A stretch of DNA of 64,000 nt from Manduca sexta (GCF_014839805.1 NC_051129.1:12156920-12220919); one strand, 5' to 3'; positions 26,020 to 39,427 are shown, counted from the stretch's first letter. The notes: generated from the letters alone by a model not told the origin. Numbers and translations are program-made.

Positions 26020-26917
26020 AATGTCGGTTACTAAAGCAAATGTTGGTTTTATAAGCAATTCTCGGCAACGAGACACGTCTACGCGGCGCCTTATCCTTAC
26101 TTTCAACGAGCTAACATCGCTCATTAATAGCATTGAATAGACATATACTAAGGTCATACCTTATATCACAAACAGCGAGTTCCTTATCGAAGTGTAATTT
26201 TCTAGATCGCCGATGACAATTTAGACTCGACCCTATCACGAAGGTGTGTAAAGGTGTGGCCGACCCCTTCGACATTACATTAAGCCTTAATGGGCGGCAC
26301 AGTTTGTTTTCACACTTTACTGATACTTTCAAATCGAAGCCATAAGCTTAAAAGGTTGTTGAGAGGTGGAAATTGCAATGCAATTTTGAAAAGAGGGAAG
26401 ATTGGAGCGCGTAATAATATTGTAATTTTACGTGTAATATCTTAATACAGGTCATGAGCAGCAGAAATAGGAATGTAGACTCATATAAACTGAATATATT
26501 TTTAATTTGTTTTATAGCCTTACTATGTATGCATATAGCCTCCAGAGGAGGCATTTATTGTGAGAAATTAATAAAAAAGATGTTGCTAGTATAGACAATT
26601 ATCGCGTTAAAATCAAGCATTAAGTTCAGGAATAGGGCACTGATTTTATTATAGTTGGATTAATTTCGCTATAGTCACGCGGATATACCCAATGATTTTC
26701 AGTATATGGTAAGCCACTAGTATCATACTGTACACTTCGCCATTACAATTTCACAATTCACTATACATTTGACGACTCTTAAGCTATATCTATGCATTTT
26801 TTCAGCTCAACATTAACCTGGAGTCTACAATTAGTTCCCAATATAACGGTACACTCGCATCTTTCAAATATATGTGGCAAACAGGGTGCGTTACATCTAA
26901 TGGGTCTAATATGGTGT

Positions 26918-26955
26918 ATTACTACCCCTTCGGGGAGAAAAGGTGAGAGTGTGCC
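26918..26955 (+). repeat. Possible family B / LINE K tail fragment
   Basis: CTACCCCTTCGGGGAGAAAA followed by GGTGAGAGTG resembles the common B / LINE K 3' tail in forward orientation. Similar tail pieces in reverse orientation occur at 27748-27774, 37640-37662 and 40925-40952. All are short, so the assignment is tentative. Confidence 0.4.
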
Positions 26956-27947
26956 AGGGATATACCACTATTTAATCTGTGGCAACTGTCCAGTACATCC
27001 GGGTCATCCACGTAGACAACTTTGTCTATATTAATTATTTCCACTCAACATTTTTTGCCTAGTGTTAATCATGCTCTCGAATATAAATTATTATGTTTGT
27101 GGGCATCGTGGGCCAATTAGTCTGAGGCCCGTTGCGCGAGCGCATTCATGACAAATGGGCCTCATATTTTAGATGTGCGCGTACGCCGCTCTGGCCGGCT
27201 GTCATGGCCGTTTTGACATTTGACTTTTGGGAAATCTACATATGTATTTCGAGATGATACCTATTTTTTTAAGTTGTTTTATATTTTTTGTTTCGGCTAA
27301 GTCGCCTTGCAATCATTATAAAAAAAAAATTAAGCCTATCGAAAAACTAAGGTTTAATAAATAAAGAGTGTATACTATACTATATTGAAAATTTTTAATG
27401 CTCTTTGAAAAACTAATAAAATTTGTTACGATTTTTTTTAAATCTGGAATTGTTATTGGACTTAATTTGAATTTATTATATTTTATCTAATAGTAAAATT
27501 ATTTGAGAACTTTAACGTGACTTAAACTGGGAAAATGGTATAAAAGCGATATTTATTAAAGCATCCTTACTCTATGGACATTATTACAAAGCAGATGTGT
27601 AGCTGGCATAATTCGTACACGTCGGGCCAGTATAATTACATACTTGAACTGTGACCTCACTGACGCAACCAGTGCAAGTTTGTTTAGCTTTTTGTATGTT
27701 GTAATTAATCTACAATTTTAATGTAATTTGAGATTAATGCTTCAACCTGAAAGGGTAGGTAGAGGTGTAAGTAATTAGATTTCGTTACTGTTGCTAATTT
27801 TGGGTGGTTTAGGAAAATCTGGAATGTTCTTTGAAAACTGTTAGTTTGAGTATACTCACAATAATTTAATGTTTTACGGATTGTAGCACCAATGTGTATT
27901 ATTTATACACGGATCACGCCGCCATCCCCGAGGCGCTCTCTTTTCGC

Positions 27948-28125
27948 CTCTGTGTTCCGACCTATGATGTGATAGACGGCGAGCCTATCGCCTTATTGAG
28001 CACAAATTTCAAAGTTCGCGTTGATTTTGAGTACAAAAATCCAATATCACTTTTGGTCGATATAGGATTCGAACCTAGAAACTCAGACAGGTGTCGGACC
28101 GCGCACGTAGTACAATAACGCATTT
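27948..28125 (-). mobile_element. SINE family B, head and body
   Basis: On the plus strand GTGATAGACGGCGAGCCTATCGCC is followed by a decayed middle and GGATTCGAACC, the reverse complement of a perfect pol III B box (GGTTCGAATCC). The tail is missing or scrambled at the left edge; a separate tail-like piece lies at 27748-27774. Confidence 0.7.
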
Positions 28126-28521
28126 GAGGCCGTCAAGCAAATATGTATTATTAACCTACAGGAAATATTAATTTATTTCAAACTCTAAGCGCTATGTTGC
28201 TGATAATTTTAATTGAAAAAGCACAGTTTTAACAAAAAATTACATTTTGAAGAAATTGCTGCAAGATAATTTTTAATATATTTTTTTCTACATTAATAAC
28301 AAAATCGACTTCATCCCAAACCAGTTCCGTACGAAACACAAAATGTCTATTCATGAAAATGATTTAATTCGCAACATGGAGTCGGTCCGGCGTTTCGGGA
28401 ACATCGCTAATCGTGATCCGTCACGACTCGAGGTCTGCCACATTATAAAAACGTTCGTGTGAAATGTATATATTATGTTGTGTTCACACTACGATTTGAT
28501 GCGGTTTTGTTGTGAACACTG

Positions 28522-28770
28522 CTTCTGGTGGTAGTATTAATATATTTGGTTTAATTTTGCATGAAACATTGCTGTAATGGGAAAATGAAGTTTTCGAAGA
28601 AATTGTCGCTAGCTTGATCGTCATCTTTCATTATTTATTCATATAACCTTCTGGTAATAATACAAATATATTTGGTTTAGTTTTGCATGAAAAGATGCTT
28701 GAGTGTGCGATAAAGTTTTCAAAAATCTTCGCTAATTTGATTGTCGTCTTTCATTATTTGCTTAAATAAT
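28522..28770. repeat. Diverged tandem duplication, about 126-bp period
   Basis: Unit 1 (28522-28647) and unit 2 (28648-about 28770) share CTTCTGGT, AATATATTTGGTTTA, TTTTGCATGAAA, AAGTTTTC, TTGAT-GTC and TCTTTCATTATTT in order. Divergence is moderate, so the duplication is not recent. Confidence 0.75.
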
Positions 28771-28898
28771 AAAATGGCAGAAACCGGGGTCTGCAAACTG
28801 AGAGAAAAGTAATAAAAAAAAGAGTTGACTACATAAGATTAATCGAGTATGAATTAGTGATCTTTAGAACCCTTTTCTGTTTGTGTTTCTATCTGTAT

Positions 28899-29030
28899 AA
28901 TGATTTCTTATGTTGATGTTGAAATAAAATTATTTTCGGATTTTATCGCGGTTTTTCATATCATAATTATTATATAACGTTTCGGAGACTTTAGAGCTTT
29001 CATGGTCACGTGAGGGACTGGCTAAATCAA
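28899..29030. repeat. Family F, copy 1
   Basis: TGATTTCTTATGTTGATGTT, TTCGGATTTTATCGCGGTTT and ACGTTTCGGAGACTTTAGAG are followed by TTCATGGTCACGTGAGGGAC. The same series is at 46309-46475. Words of the type GACGTTTCGAAGACTTTGCAG are common in lepidopteran repeats; I could not assign a superfamily. Confidence 0.6.
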
Positions 29031-30711
29031 AAGACACAAAACGCAGACCCAATAAATCTAATAATATTTTGAGGTCTATAAGACCCTCCCAGCACGGCTT
29101 AATAAAGTATAAGCCGATGACAAACGGAGTCGATGGGAGTGTAAGTTTGTACCTCTAGCGTTTGTGAAATGTGGGGCGGCCATGATTCAGATAAATGGAC
29201 GGATTTGTCTCAATGCAGTTTAGTGGTAAATTTTTTAAATTAGATTTTTTTTAAAACTTATTTTCTGTCTTTTTATCTCTCATTATTGCTTTAAAGGTAA
29301 AGTATATCGTATATTTGTGATATTCCTTACTTTGTCGACAAACGAAAGAATTGTAAAATGTGCATTCTTGAGAGTATTTAATACGAATTTTGAATGTTTT
29401 TACAGTTTATCAACTCGTGAGTTTTCGAAAACGATAAAAAATGTATTTTCCTGAAAGACTAACGGAGGAAGGAAAAACACAGGGATTATTATCTCTTAAT
29501 ATTTTGCTTATTTAACAATACGGACATTTTTCAAACTATCATACTTATGTAATTCAAATTATTTCACATTTATGAAGATTCAGCAAATCACTGTTTATTT
29601 TTATTAATCATAACAGCCAAGACTGCCTCTTTCTCTCCCAGTTTCTTCATTACAAACTTATTTTAAAAACGTGCAGAAATAACCTCGATTCCACGCAACA
29701 ACTGGTCTACAAGTCGTAAATCACACAACACTCCAATAAGTCACAGCTGAACGGGTAATCTGGCGTTATCCCGCGCGGGCACAAGACGTGGTGCCACTAA
29801 ATCAGTATTTCGAGCGATTATCACCTCCCAACATCGCCAACAGCTCGCCAACCTGTCGACATTCAATGCAGGACACAGGAAGGGACTTAGGGGTATTGAG
29901 GTAGGACAAAATCGAAGTTTGAGATAAATCGCTTTTCTTGCTCATGTATACATATATTTTTGAATAGAATGGTCATATTGCTGGTTCTAAATTTAAAGTA
30001 TATTTTATTACTAGTTACAAGAATATTACACTAGAATAAGCTGAAAAGAAATTAAATGAAATATACTTGACAAAATTATATTAATTATGATAAATTCATG
30101 TAGTGGAACAGATTATTAAAAGTGTAACTTAATGTTATTTTTCACGCCAACACAATAAAGCAATTATTTAAAAGAGGACTAATACTGCTGGTATCTCTCA
30201 TAGGGTCAGACCCAACTAAAATCACCTCGCTCCGTCCCAGTGCGTAACTAAATAATGATTATTTGAAGTCTGTGTGTAAGCCGGGTTCCATGGAATTCCC
30301 AGCGTTTAGCAAGCATTTAATCGATTGTAATCTAACTAAAACTTTCTAAGGCGCGAAATTTTCGTGCACGCTATATGTTTCTCGCGTTTTTCATGTATTG
30401 AGATCGTGGGCGTAACATTTGGACGTATCATTGGAACTGGTATATACTAACAAGAATATGTATATATGAACTAGCGGTCATTACACCTTGGACATCCTTT
30501 TCTGTGTAAATTAGAATTATATATAACTGTGACTAAATATACAATGAGCGTGTGATATGCGTATCTTCAAACCGTAATGTATATTTGCTTTAATATTATA
30601 TAGTTGGTGGAATTTAGATGAGAAAGCGTGTTAAAATGTTAATGTAGAGAAAAAGCACTGTTATGTTCTGATTTGGATATCGACTTTGAAGCGAATATTC
30701 TCATACATATG

Positions 30712-30836
30712 ATTACGCATTTATCCCTGAAGGGGTATGCAGAGGCGTCACCAGGTCACCCAGTTTTCGCCAAGTTTATTCCGTCCCATGATGTGATACG
30801 GGGCGAGCCTATCGCCATATCGGGCATAAATTTATA
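30712..30836 (-). mobile_element. SINE family B, 3' half
   Basis: Plus-strand order: TTACGCATTTATCCCTGAAG, GGGTATGCAGAGGCG, then TTCCGTCCCATGATGTGATA and GGGGCGAGCCTATCGCC. It lacks the tRNA-like head, so it is truncated at its 5' end. Confidence 0.8.
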
Positions 30837-31035
30837 GGCACATAATTCTCATTACGGGTGATTTTCACTCTAGCCTGCTTCTGAATCGTAGATATCAGTT
30901 TTAACTATACACATGTATTTTGATATATCCTAAATAACAAAATATGATTCTAAAGTATATGTGTGTGTTATATTATGTTTGTATAATATTATGAAATTAT
31001 TAAACTAGTCATGTATTTTCAAGAATCCTATTCAT

Positions 31036-31165
31036 CATCATCATTATTATCAGCCTATATCTTTGTCCACTGCTGGACATAGGCCTCCTCTAATATGTGC
31101 CATTTTACCCTGTCTTCGGCTTGTCGCATCCAGTTCTTACCAGCGACCTTTCGCAGATCGTCACT
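31036..31165 (-). mobile_element. LINE 3' end fragment, same type as at 25691
   Basis: On the minus strand it encodes DLRKVAGKNWMRQAEDRVKW and then a run ending AYVQQWTKI with a stop, followed by ATAATAATGATGATGATG. The 11-bp word ATCCTATTCAT flanks it (31025-31035 and 31166-31176). It is a 5'-truncated retrotransposition product of about 130 bp, retaining an unbroken reading frame to the natural end of the reverse transcriptase. Confidence 0.88.
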
Positions 31166-32012
31166 ATCCTATTCATAGTTAAGATTTATATGTAGACTTG
31201 TAATTTTGTTCTTTCGCTTCGGTGCATTATGTTTTGTCAAATCTTATAAACTGTTCAAGATGCTATGTGGATTGTACAAGAGGCGCTTATCACAGTGCTG
31301 ACTCGTACATTTGCATTCACAAAATATATAAAATATTAATGCAGCTATTTTTATCTCTTCGTTCATAACACACTTAACACTCATTAATAAGTTTAAATTA
31401 TGCGACGCGACTGAATATTAAATGCCATTTTGTATGAATGGAGTTCTGTGGATATTAAAGTGACACAAATTTATCATAATATTATGCTTGATTTAATTAT
31501 AAAATTTGCAAGTGGACAAGATTTGACGACATTTTGACTTATTCGTGAAACATTAACAGATTGATTTGTTACCAAAGCGAAACATGGAGATGGGTTGAAG
31601 TTCTCTCTCTCTCCAGACCTCCATTCGGAGTTTCAGAATGAGTGTGTGTGTGCGATATCAGCCACCTTAACATTTAAAAAAAGAACAGGTGTATTATACT
31701 AATTGTTTTTTAATATTACTTACCGTCATTTTTAATAATCGATCCCAAAGGGTATTTGCAAGGACCAATTAGAGAAGAGTTTTTTTGACATGCTTATTCT
31801 AATTGGTTTTCGGGATCTGATCGAAATTTTAAATTGGAATAGTTTATTGAAAATGGTGGTAATGATTTATCACCCTAAGATATGATATAAATAACCTTAT
31901 TATGTAGTATATAAGGTTATATTCCCGTGACACACGTAAATGTCATGTAGCTGTCATGTTTGCCGGCAAACATTCCGATGTTTTAATGGTTAATTATTAT
32001 AAAGCCCAATAA

Positions 32013-32103
32013 TTATGCTGGTTACACTGTCCTCGAAACAAGAGCGCCATGTTGCTAGATGGCAGAAATAGATGTTGCGATGGTACCTACAAAACCGGAC
32101 TCT
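32013..32103 (-). repeat. Family A, decayed fragment
   Basis: GGTTACACTGTCCTCGAAAC, then ATGGCAGAAATAGATGTTGC and GATGGTACCTAC follow family A in reverse with a deletion of the GGAACACAACAGTGAC part. Confidence 0.55.
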
Positions 32104-32449
32104 TGCCTACAAGACATCTAACACCAAGAAAATATTCACAAGATTGATAGTAGGTAAAAATTTAATATATTTTCGGTTCAAACGCGTCAGTTTCAATATA
32201 AAATATAAGAACCCGTTAACAAAACACAAAAATGTTATGATTGCAGCAATCAAATCGTTTAAAAATTTTATGTTATAAATGTTTCCAACCAGAAACAACT
32301 ATTATGTTTATTGCGACACCTGTCCATAGACTAATGTATCGAAAGATCGCTCGCGTGATTTATAATCTATGCTCTTTGTATGAATAAAACATGAAGAGGT
32401 TAAATGTTGCTGTAGTTCGCTGCTTCGTTTGGATGAACCTTGTTAAAGT

Positions 32450-32542
32450 GACCTACACGTGATGGCAAGTGGAGTACGGTTCGGATAGTGTCGACTGACG
32501 GAAGAACACTCCTTACCAGTCGATATAATTATGCCGGCTTTT
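32450..32542 (-). repeat. Dispersed family C, copy 4 (partial)
   Basis: On the plus strand GGCAAGTGGAGTACGGTTCG, GTGTCGACTGACGG and GATATAATTATGCCGGC are the reverse complement of the C core and end. The 5' half is missing. Confidence 0.6.
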
Positions 32543-33681
32543 TTGTCTAATTAATTAGAGTCCTTATGGTACCTTTTATAGATAATGGTACGACCAGGGT
32601 TTTACCATGTACCATCTTCAAAAGCAGCTGGACTAAATTAAACCATTTAATTTTAGTTTTATTGAATACAAGACGATTATTGATGGAGACAAAAAAGTTT
32701 CAAGGCGATTTTCAATTTTGAATTTATTCACTTACCTTTTTGGCTGACTGTACTACTGTCTGGTAGAAGAACGTAAATAACAGTCTTTTATCTTGCATAT
32801 CTTCATGTCTTTTGGACCGTGGTAGTAAACTACCAACAGGTAAGCAAGATATGTGTTTGCACGTTATTGTGTTTTTGGATGAGAAATGGAGGAAGTGAAG
32901 GTTCTATTGCGTCTTCTGGGATCATTCGAACAAAGCATCATCATCGCGTCATCACTTACTATCAAGTGACTGAATCGTCGCTTGTCAAAAACAGATTTTC
33001 ACTGTGATTTTATGTACCACGATAATGGCGTCTGGCGCAACTAAAACTCCTTACAGCGGATTACCACCACGAAATATAAAAAGCAAATATTTACTTTGCA
33101 TCCTCCTAATTAAAGTACATTTTCAACGTTCAGATGAGTTTGATGTATACGGATTAGACGAACAGGTTGTATGATGTCAGAGTTGAGGCGGTCAATGCGG
33201 ACGCGTGACCTTGCTTCCTCGGAAGTGATTGTCCAAAAGTAACGGGCGACCATTGTGAACAGTATGCGCACGCTTCTATCTTCGCGATCTTTGCGGATCC
33301 ACTCTGATGCATGTTTTAGCTTGTAGTTTTAATAGTAGATGTGTTTGGTTACGTATTGCAGTTATTTGGTATTTTTTTAATTCACAAGCGTGTAGGAATT
33401 TTGAATAACTTTATTACTGTTTCTTTTATTTTTAAGGTTTATTTAATATATTTTTCGTTTTTGTTTATCTCGACATTCTAAATGATATTAGCGACTTTCT
33501 TTCCTTACTTTACATTAGAGTATCTTTTTTATTTATTTGAGATAAAAATGAACAATATATTCTACAAAAGTAGGATTCCATAACTATCGGAGATAATTGT
33601 ACAACTAAGTATATTGTTTAGTTTATACATTCGTATATATGAATATTGGGAGCACTTGTACCCAGTGACATAAGACTAGAG

Positions 33682-33763
33682 GTAAAGTCTAAAACAGTAG
33701 TACAGTAGTACTATAATTCCAAGTAAAGTCTAAAGCAGTAGTACAGTAATAACTATAATTTCA
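33682..33763. repeat. Tandem duplication, 41-bp period, two units
   Basis: GTAAAGTCTAAAACAGTAGT and GTAAAGTCTAAAGCAGTAGT start the two units, and each ends ACTATAATT-C. Confidence 0.85.
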
Positions 33764-33784
33764 ATTCGAAATTATATTAAGCTT

Positions 33785-33870
33785 AAATGGTCATGAGACG
33801 GATTGGGATGTGGGTCGTTCGAAAAGTGAACGTTACAATATCTACCGTATTTAACAATTTAATAATTCAA
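33785..33870. repeat. Family F, 3' part fragment
   Basis: GGTCATGAGACGGATTGGGA, then GTGGGTCGTTCGAAAAGTGA and CGTTACAATATCTACCGTAT parallel the 46420-46490 part of copy 2. The match is moderate. Confidence 0.4.
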
Positions 33871-34041
33871 AAAAAGTGTTATACTTTAAAAATAGATTAT
33901 GAAGGCTGCAAAGGCCTCGAAAGTCGGGATAAAATTATAATATAAAAAACCTATTCTAACAGAAAACGATTTTATTTCGATGTCTAACATTCGCGTGAAC
34001 ACAAGTAATCATTGAGCATTAGTAATGTCATAAAATAACTG

Positions 34042-34250
34042 TATTAAAACCCACCGTATTATCTCACGTAAGTGCATCTTATTCCAGGATCAACTCGTGT
34101 ATATCCGGTGCAAACAGCCCGGCATAATTGTTGTGACTGATGAGAGATAATCGATCCCCGGCAGTCGTAAACCTATCTGAATCCCAGCCCACTGCACTTA
34201 GCATCAGATGCAGTAAGTTTACTTGGCCTAAATCGTATAAAAATATCATC
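34042..34250 (+). repeat. Dispersed family C, copy 2
   Basis: CGTGTATATCCGGTGCAAAC and GCCCGGCATAATTGTTGTGA match the family core. The part after it is rearranged (GATAATCGATCCCCGGCAGT) before the CGTATAAAAAT end. It is more diverged than the 48620 copy. Confidence 0.65.
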
Positions 34251-35420
34251 TCAACTTTTACTTTTCCTTGCATCAGAATGTTCTCTCGATGTTTACGATT
34301 TTCCCTGTCCGCTCTATAACGGCGAAGGCGTGATGCACAAAATATATTGAATACACATAGTAGTAAATAATATTAGCTGACCTTACATTTTATAGGAAGG
34401 CGCGCTTCCCAGATGCGCCGTTTCGCTCACGAACAAAACTCAAAGGGACGTATTTGTGCATTTGTTATGGGGGTTAATTCAAGCCTTAAATTTACTATGC
34501 GAAATCAGTATTTACATCAAATAAGCCTTAATTAGATTATTAAAGGATTTATTAATATAAATTATTTTAATACTGTCGTAAATTTTTATATCAATTGTGA
34601 ATTAAAAACAGTAATGTAGAGAGATCTAAGAACAGCGCTGGCTAGCAGGTACAGAGGAAACTGACAAGGGAGTCGTGGTTGGGTCAGGGAAGAAATGTGA
34701 TTAACCAGGAACAACATAATAAATGCTTCACGGCTTTTCTTAGCCCTGATATAGATTAAATAACCTTTACCAGCTTATCACTAGCTCTTTAACCGATGAT
34801 GACTCAGAATGAAGGTAGAATGAAACTGCGACAATTTTATGTCACCGTTTTTTAATATAAATTCAAATTTCATTATAGTATTGTACGTATATATTAATTT
34901 CGAGTGTTAGATTAATTCATCCAAACCGGTCATTAAAAATTGTTGCTCTATGTGAATATTATCACTCTATTTTTTTTTTATATATGGGAATTCTAATAAC
35001 CAATATATTTTATGATATTGGCGATAAGTACTAGAAAATGTTAAAATCTTTATAATATATCGTTTTATTGCCCTCTATAGTGCAGAGATGGTCAATTATC
35101 GATAATAAATAACATTTTATACTGTTCATATTACCGAAATTCTATAAACTACATTGTAAAATAATACATATTTTATATTAGTTACGTTGCAATGTTCATT
35201 ATGCTAATTTTAAAATTTACAATATTATAGAATAGCGATTTTACGACAAAGCTCCCAGATTACGCAAATTCTTATATATTAAATTTGTTTTATTTAAAAT
35301 ATATTATAATAAAAAAAATATGGTTTCTGTACTAAAATCTATGTTGAGGTTACGTGTAGACAGCAGTTGCATATTATAAAATACACTTGAGATAATAAAT
35401 GTACGGCATAGTACATACAA

Positions 35421-35461
35421 TATTTGGTTACTATGGTTGACGTCTATTTGGTTACTATGGT
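35421..35461. repeat. Short tandem duplication, 23-bp period
   Basis: TATTTGGTTACTATGGTT occurs twice (35421 and 35444). Confidence 0.8.
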
Positions 35462-36379
35462 TTCTACTTCGAATATAAATAACGAGGGTGTCGGAGCCCC
35501 TCATGCCTCCTCTTACTCCGTCCCCTCATGCAGCAAGGTAAAGTCATGAATAAGTCATTAAAACTTATCGGAGTATGATGAACCGATGACCTATGTCTCC
35601 ATTGAATACAATCAAACGTAAGCTAATCATTCTTGTACATGGACGTTTTATAGCATTTTTACCTTGTTTTTGCTTGTGTGTACTATTTTTGAGAACGAAA
35701 TATGACAAAGTAGGTCTTCATTTTTCTTAGGTATGAATCTAGTGTCTAATAGTTCGTCGAAGTAGGTGGAATTTTATATCTTTAATTTGATTTAAGAATT
35801 TATCTGTAATTTGATAACTGCACTTAGATGGTTTTTTGGATGGATGGTTGATGGATGATTTAATCAAAATGTGTCGGTAATTTTATATATTTTTATACAA
35901 CTGAATGAAGAAATTAGCAATCCACTTGAAAGCTTTACTTGTCACTGAATCGCACTCGCACGTTATCACCCGTCACCAGAAAAAATAATTCTATATTGAC
36001 TATTATATACGAAAAAAACTATTTGTTCCACTTTGCCATAAACCTATTTTAGTCTTTTTAGTTCAACGTTTTTCATCTTTCCCATATGGAATCTGATCGG
36101 AAATGCATTTTTATTATAAATCTATTAAAATATTCAGTATTCATAACGACCTTGTTCTAAAACACGAAACATTACAAACACATAAAACTGCATGAATATC
36201 TTTTTGATGTAATTCGATATTAATCTCCCTAGTTTAACAACTTTGTCCAATATAATTTGGAATTATAATCTGGCAACTAGATTAAGCCGGAATTTGATCT
36301 GATTTACTAATATATAAAGTTTAAAATTAGTATAACCGTTATGTTTAAGTTAATGTATTGATTTCGATATAGTTTACTC

Positions 36380-37013
36380 ATGGTAGGTCTTTCATATGTG
36401 AGAGTCTACCCGGGTAGGTATCACCGTAATGTTATTTCTGCCGCCAAGCAGCAGTGTGTAGTCACTGTTGTGTTCCGGTTTGAAGGACATTGTAGTGTGT
36501 ATAATAATAATGTAATAATATCAGCTCTGTATTATATACTGTCCCACTATTGGGCACGGGCCTCCTCAACTACTGAGAGGGATTAGGCCTTAGTCCACCA
36601 CGCTGGCCTAGTGCGGATTGGTAGACTTCACACACCCTCGAAATTCCTATCGAGAACTTATCAGGTATGCAGGTTTCCTCACGATGTTTTCCTTCACCGT
36701 TAAAGCAAGCGATAATTCACAAAGAATACACATATAATTTTTTAGAAAAATCAGAGGTGTGTGCCCTTGGGATTTGAACCTGCGGATATTCGTCTCGGCA
36801 GTCCGTTCCAGAACCAACTAGGCTATCGCCGCTACACCTACATTACTGGATACAATATGATTTAATTTCTCATGTCTCAGGATGGCGAGCGCAGAGGAAT
36901 ACCAAACAATACCTTGTAATTCAAGGTGTTGGATGGTGTTTCTACTGTTTATGGGCGGTCGTATCACTTATCATCAGGTAAATGGCAAGCTAATCTCGTC
37001 ATTCAAAGGAATT
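36380..37013 (+). mobile_element. Dispersed repeat, family A, split by a SINE S copy
   Basis: The 5' part (36380-36490) has CATATGTGAGAGTCTACCCG through GAAGGACATTGTAG. The 3' part (about 36840-37013) continues ATTACTGGATACAATATG, CAGGATGGCGAGCGCAG and CATCAGGTAAATGGCAAGC to CATTCAAAGG. A reverse SINE S copy sits between. The copy lacks the A-tract extension seen in two others. Confidence 0.85.
36501..36830 (-). mobile_element. tRNA-derived SINE, family S, nested inside a family A copy
   Basis: This near full-length copy is in reverse orientation and runs from an ATT-type tail (at 36501) to the head GGCGATAGCC (plus-strand end about 36830). The B box reads GGTTCAAATCC on the minus strand, and the body matches the 16108 copy over its whole length with scattered differences. 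It interrupts the family A element at 36380-37013, whose halves continue on both sides. I could not define a clean target duplication. The insertion postdates the host A copy. Confidence 0.88.
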
Positions 37014-37255
37014 AATAATTTATATATCATCAATTAATTTTATTAATCAGCGCTTTAACTGATAACTATTTTGTACCTTTTGGATTGAAATATTTACTAG
37101 ATTTAAAATTGCTTAAGTTTCATATCAGAGCTTTGACAGGAACCAACTCCAATGCCAGGGGCAACTACCTCTCTTAACGTCTTTAATCTTAACTAGCCCC
37201 ACAATTTCCACAATCGTATTTTCTATTTCATGTTTTTTATACGTCCATGGCAACA

Positions 37256-37391
37256 TCACTGCACTGTAACTGATGCTAAGCGGAGCAGTTTTCAGATAGT
37301 AAGTGGCTGATAATCAATAGTCATCCTTCGATAGTCGAAACCATTATGCCGGCCCGTTTGAATCCGGATTTCCTCATTCCACAACGTGGTA
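37256..37391 (-). repeat. Dispersed family C, copy 5 (partial)
   Basis: GCACTGTAACTGATGCTAAG, CATCCTTCGATAGTCGAAAC and CATTATGCCGGCCCGTTTGA match family C in reverse with many changes. GGATTTCCTCATTCC corresponds to the ATATCCGG part. Confidence 0.55.
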
Positions 37392-37639
37392 GAGAGCGCT
37401 GCCGGTACGTGCGACACGAATTCAAATTTCAAGTAACGTGTATTTTTAAATAAAAACCTTCATACACATTTAAATTCAGGTATACAATTGCACAATAAGA
37501 TAAATCGGAGGTGTTAACTCGAGTGGACACTGGCCGTGTGTGCTCGCTCGTAATCTATGATATTTATTGCACCGCGTGCCACATCCAGCGGTCCGCTGTT
37601 GCATAACTTCGTGTTACTGTTTAGCGGTTGGGAAACGTC

Positions 37640-37662
37640 TTTGTCCTAGAAGGGGTAGGCAG
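37640..37662 (-). repeat. Possible family B / LINE K tail fragment
   Basis: GTCCTAGAAGGGGTAGGCAG fits the reverse complement of the shared tail. It is only about 20 bp long, so chance or strong decay cannot be excluded. Confidence 0.3.
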
Positions 37663-39427
37663 TACTTCACAGTTTGCTGAGATTATGTTACGTGATTTTA
37701 TGAGCCTTGGTGAAGTTAATTCGAAACTCGTGCTTTTTTCGATTAAATATGGAACCCTGAAAAGTATAAGGTCAAGTATCTTCAGGTAGGACATACTCTC
37801 GGTAATTTATGTGTTATTTAGAATAAGAATTTTAAGAATGTTATACTATGTTAATTTTAAGAATGTACACTTAAAATCTTGAGCAGTTTCAATAAGGTTA
37901 GACAATCTAAATTTATCATTGATTCACAAAATAAATGAGAAAATCGCTAAAACCGGTGATATTGGCGCAGTGTTCCTGCTTGCTCCACCGAGCTGTAGCG
38001 TGAATGTCTATATAATTACAGTCTTGTATTGAAACATGTAATCGGAGAGGTGTAAATTTGAAGTCAGTATATGTTTTCCAAGGTTTACAGATGTTTTATT
38101 GCTCTGTTCAAACCGTCGAAATTATTTAGTTGGAATTATTGTTAATTAAATATTTGTACGTAACTTGGTATACTTTATTTATAGATTGTTGTAATGTTGT
38201 AAAATTAGATGTTTTGTAGTATCATCTCCTTGGTCTCTTTATTTATAAGCAATTCATCATTCAATGGATTTACGTAAAGGCGGTAGAAAATTATAATATA
38301 AAAAAAGCGATAAAATTTGCAAAATTATTTCAATATTCAATGTAAAAATGCGCTGACTTCATTTAAGTCTTCATGCATCGGTGGGTATGCCTCGTTGTTC
38401 TGACAATATTATAGTCGGAGTAATTATATTTAAAATTAGGTTCGATTGTTATAAAGACGAGGGACTGCGCTTGTTTTACTTATCTAATTAATGTCACAGA
38501 GGGTATGAATGCTAACCCATCTTGGCTTTCTTTGTAACAATTTTTTTCGGACTTGCTCTTTACGGACAGCGGACATTCTAGCTTTTTTTTATAAGTAATT
38601 ATTCCACGTCCATTAAAAATGTGATTTATAACTATAAAACATTTCCAGAACATATTTTTGCAAAATATGATGTTAAAAAGTGAATTAAAGCAGACGTCGC
38701 GGCGGGCGTTTATTTATCGCACGCGCATAGATAACGCGGTGGGCAGTGAGATATTGGGCTTTTATGTGTTTTTGTTCGGTGGTTGGATGAGAGGGGTTGG
38801 AAATGAGATGGTTGAGGTTTGATGTTACATTAGCTGTTTATTACTAATGTTTTGTCATTTAAAGTTCGGTTTGTTGAGCTTATTTTGTTATGTTATATTA
38901 TGTATTAATTAAAGGGTTTGCTACGACAATCTTTTAACCTCGGGCCAGTTAGTTGTATAATGAACATAAAAAATTACCAAAAAAAAATTCTGTTTTGAAT
39001 TGAACTCAGGAACTACGGAATATGGGTGTCATTGTAAGCTACTGTGAGATCAAAGCGGCAATAGGTAAATAATCGTCTATTTTACGACTTATTTAGAAAA
39101 TTCAATCTCTGCGCTTTTTTTCTAAATAAAATATACATATCTAAATGTTCAACTGTTAAATGTAGAAAAAACTTAATAATCGTTAGTAGTCGTTTAAATA
39201 CGTAATCGGCGGTTAAGTTTTTCGGAACGTCTTAATAAAATAATTCTACACAGCTGTGAGCCATAAAGTCTTAACATTTAACCTTCGATCGGCGAATTTA
39301 ATAAATATTGAAAGTGATATTTGTAAAAAATAAAGCCTTTTATTATGAAAACACAGACAATCTCTATACACTTTAAAGTGTTATTGTCTATAGTTTACAC
39401 CGAAAGACGACTTCGAAATTCAAACGT

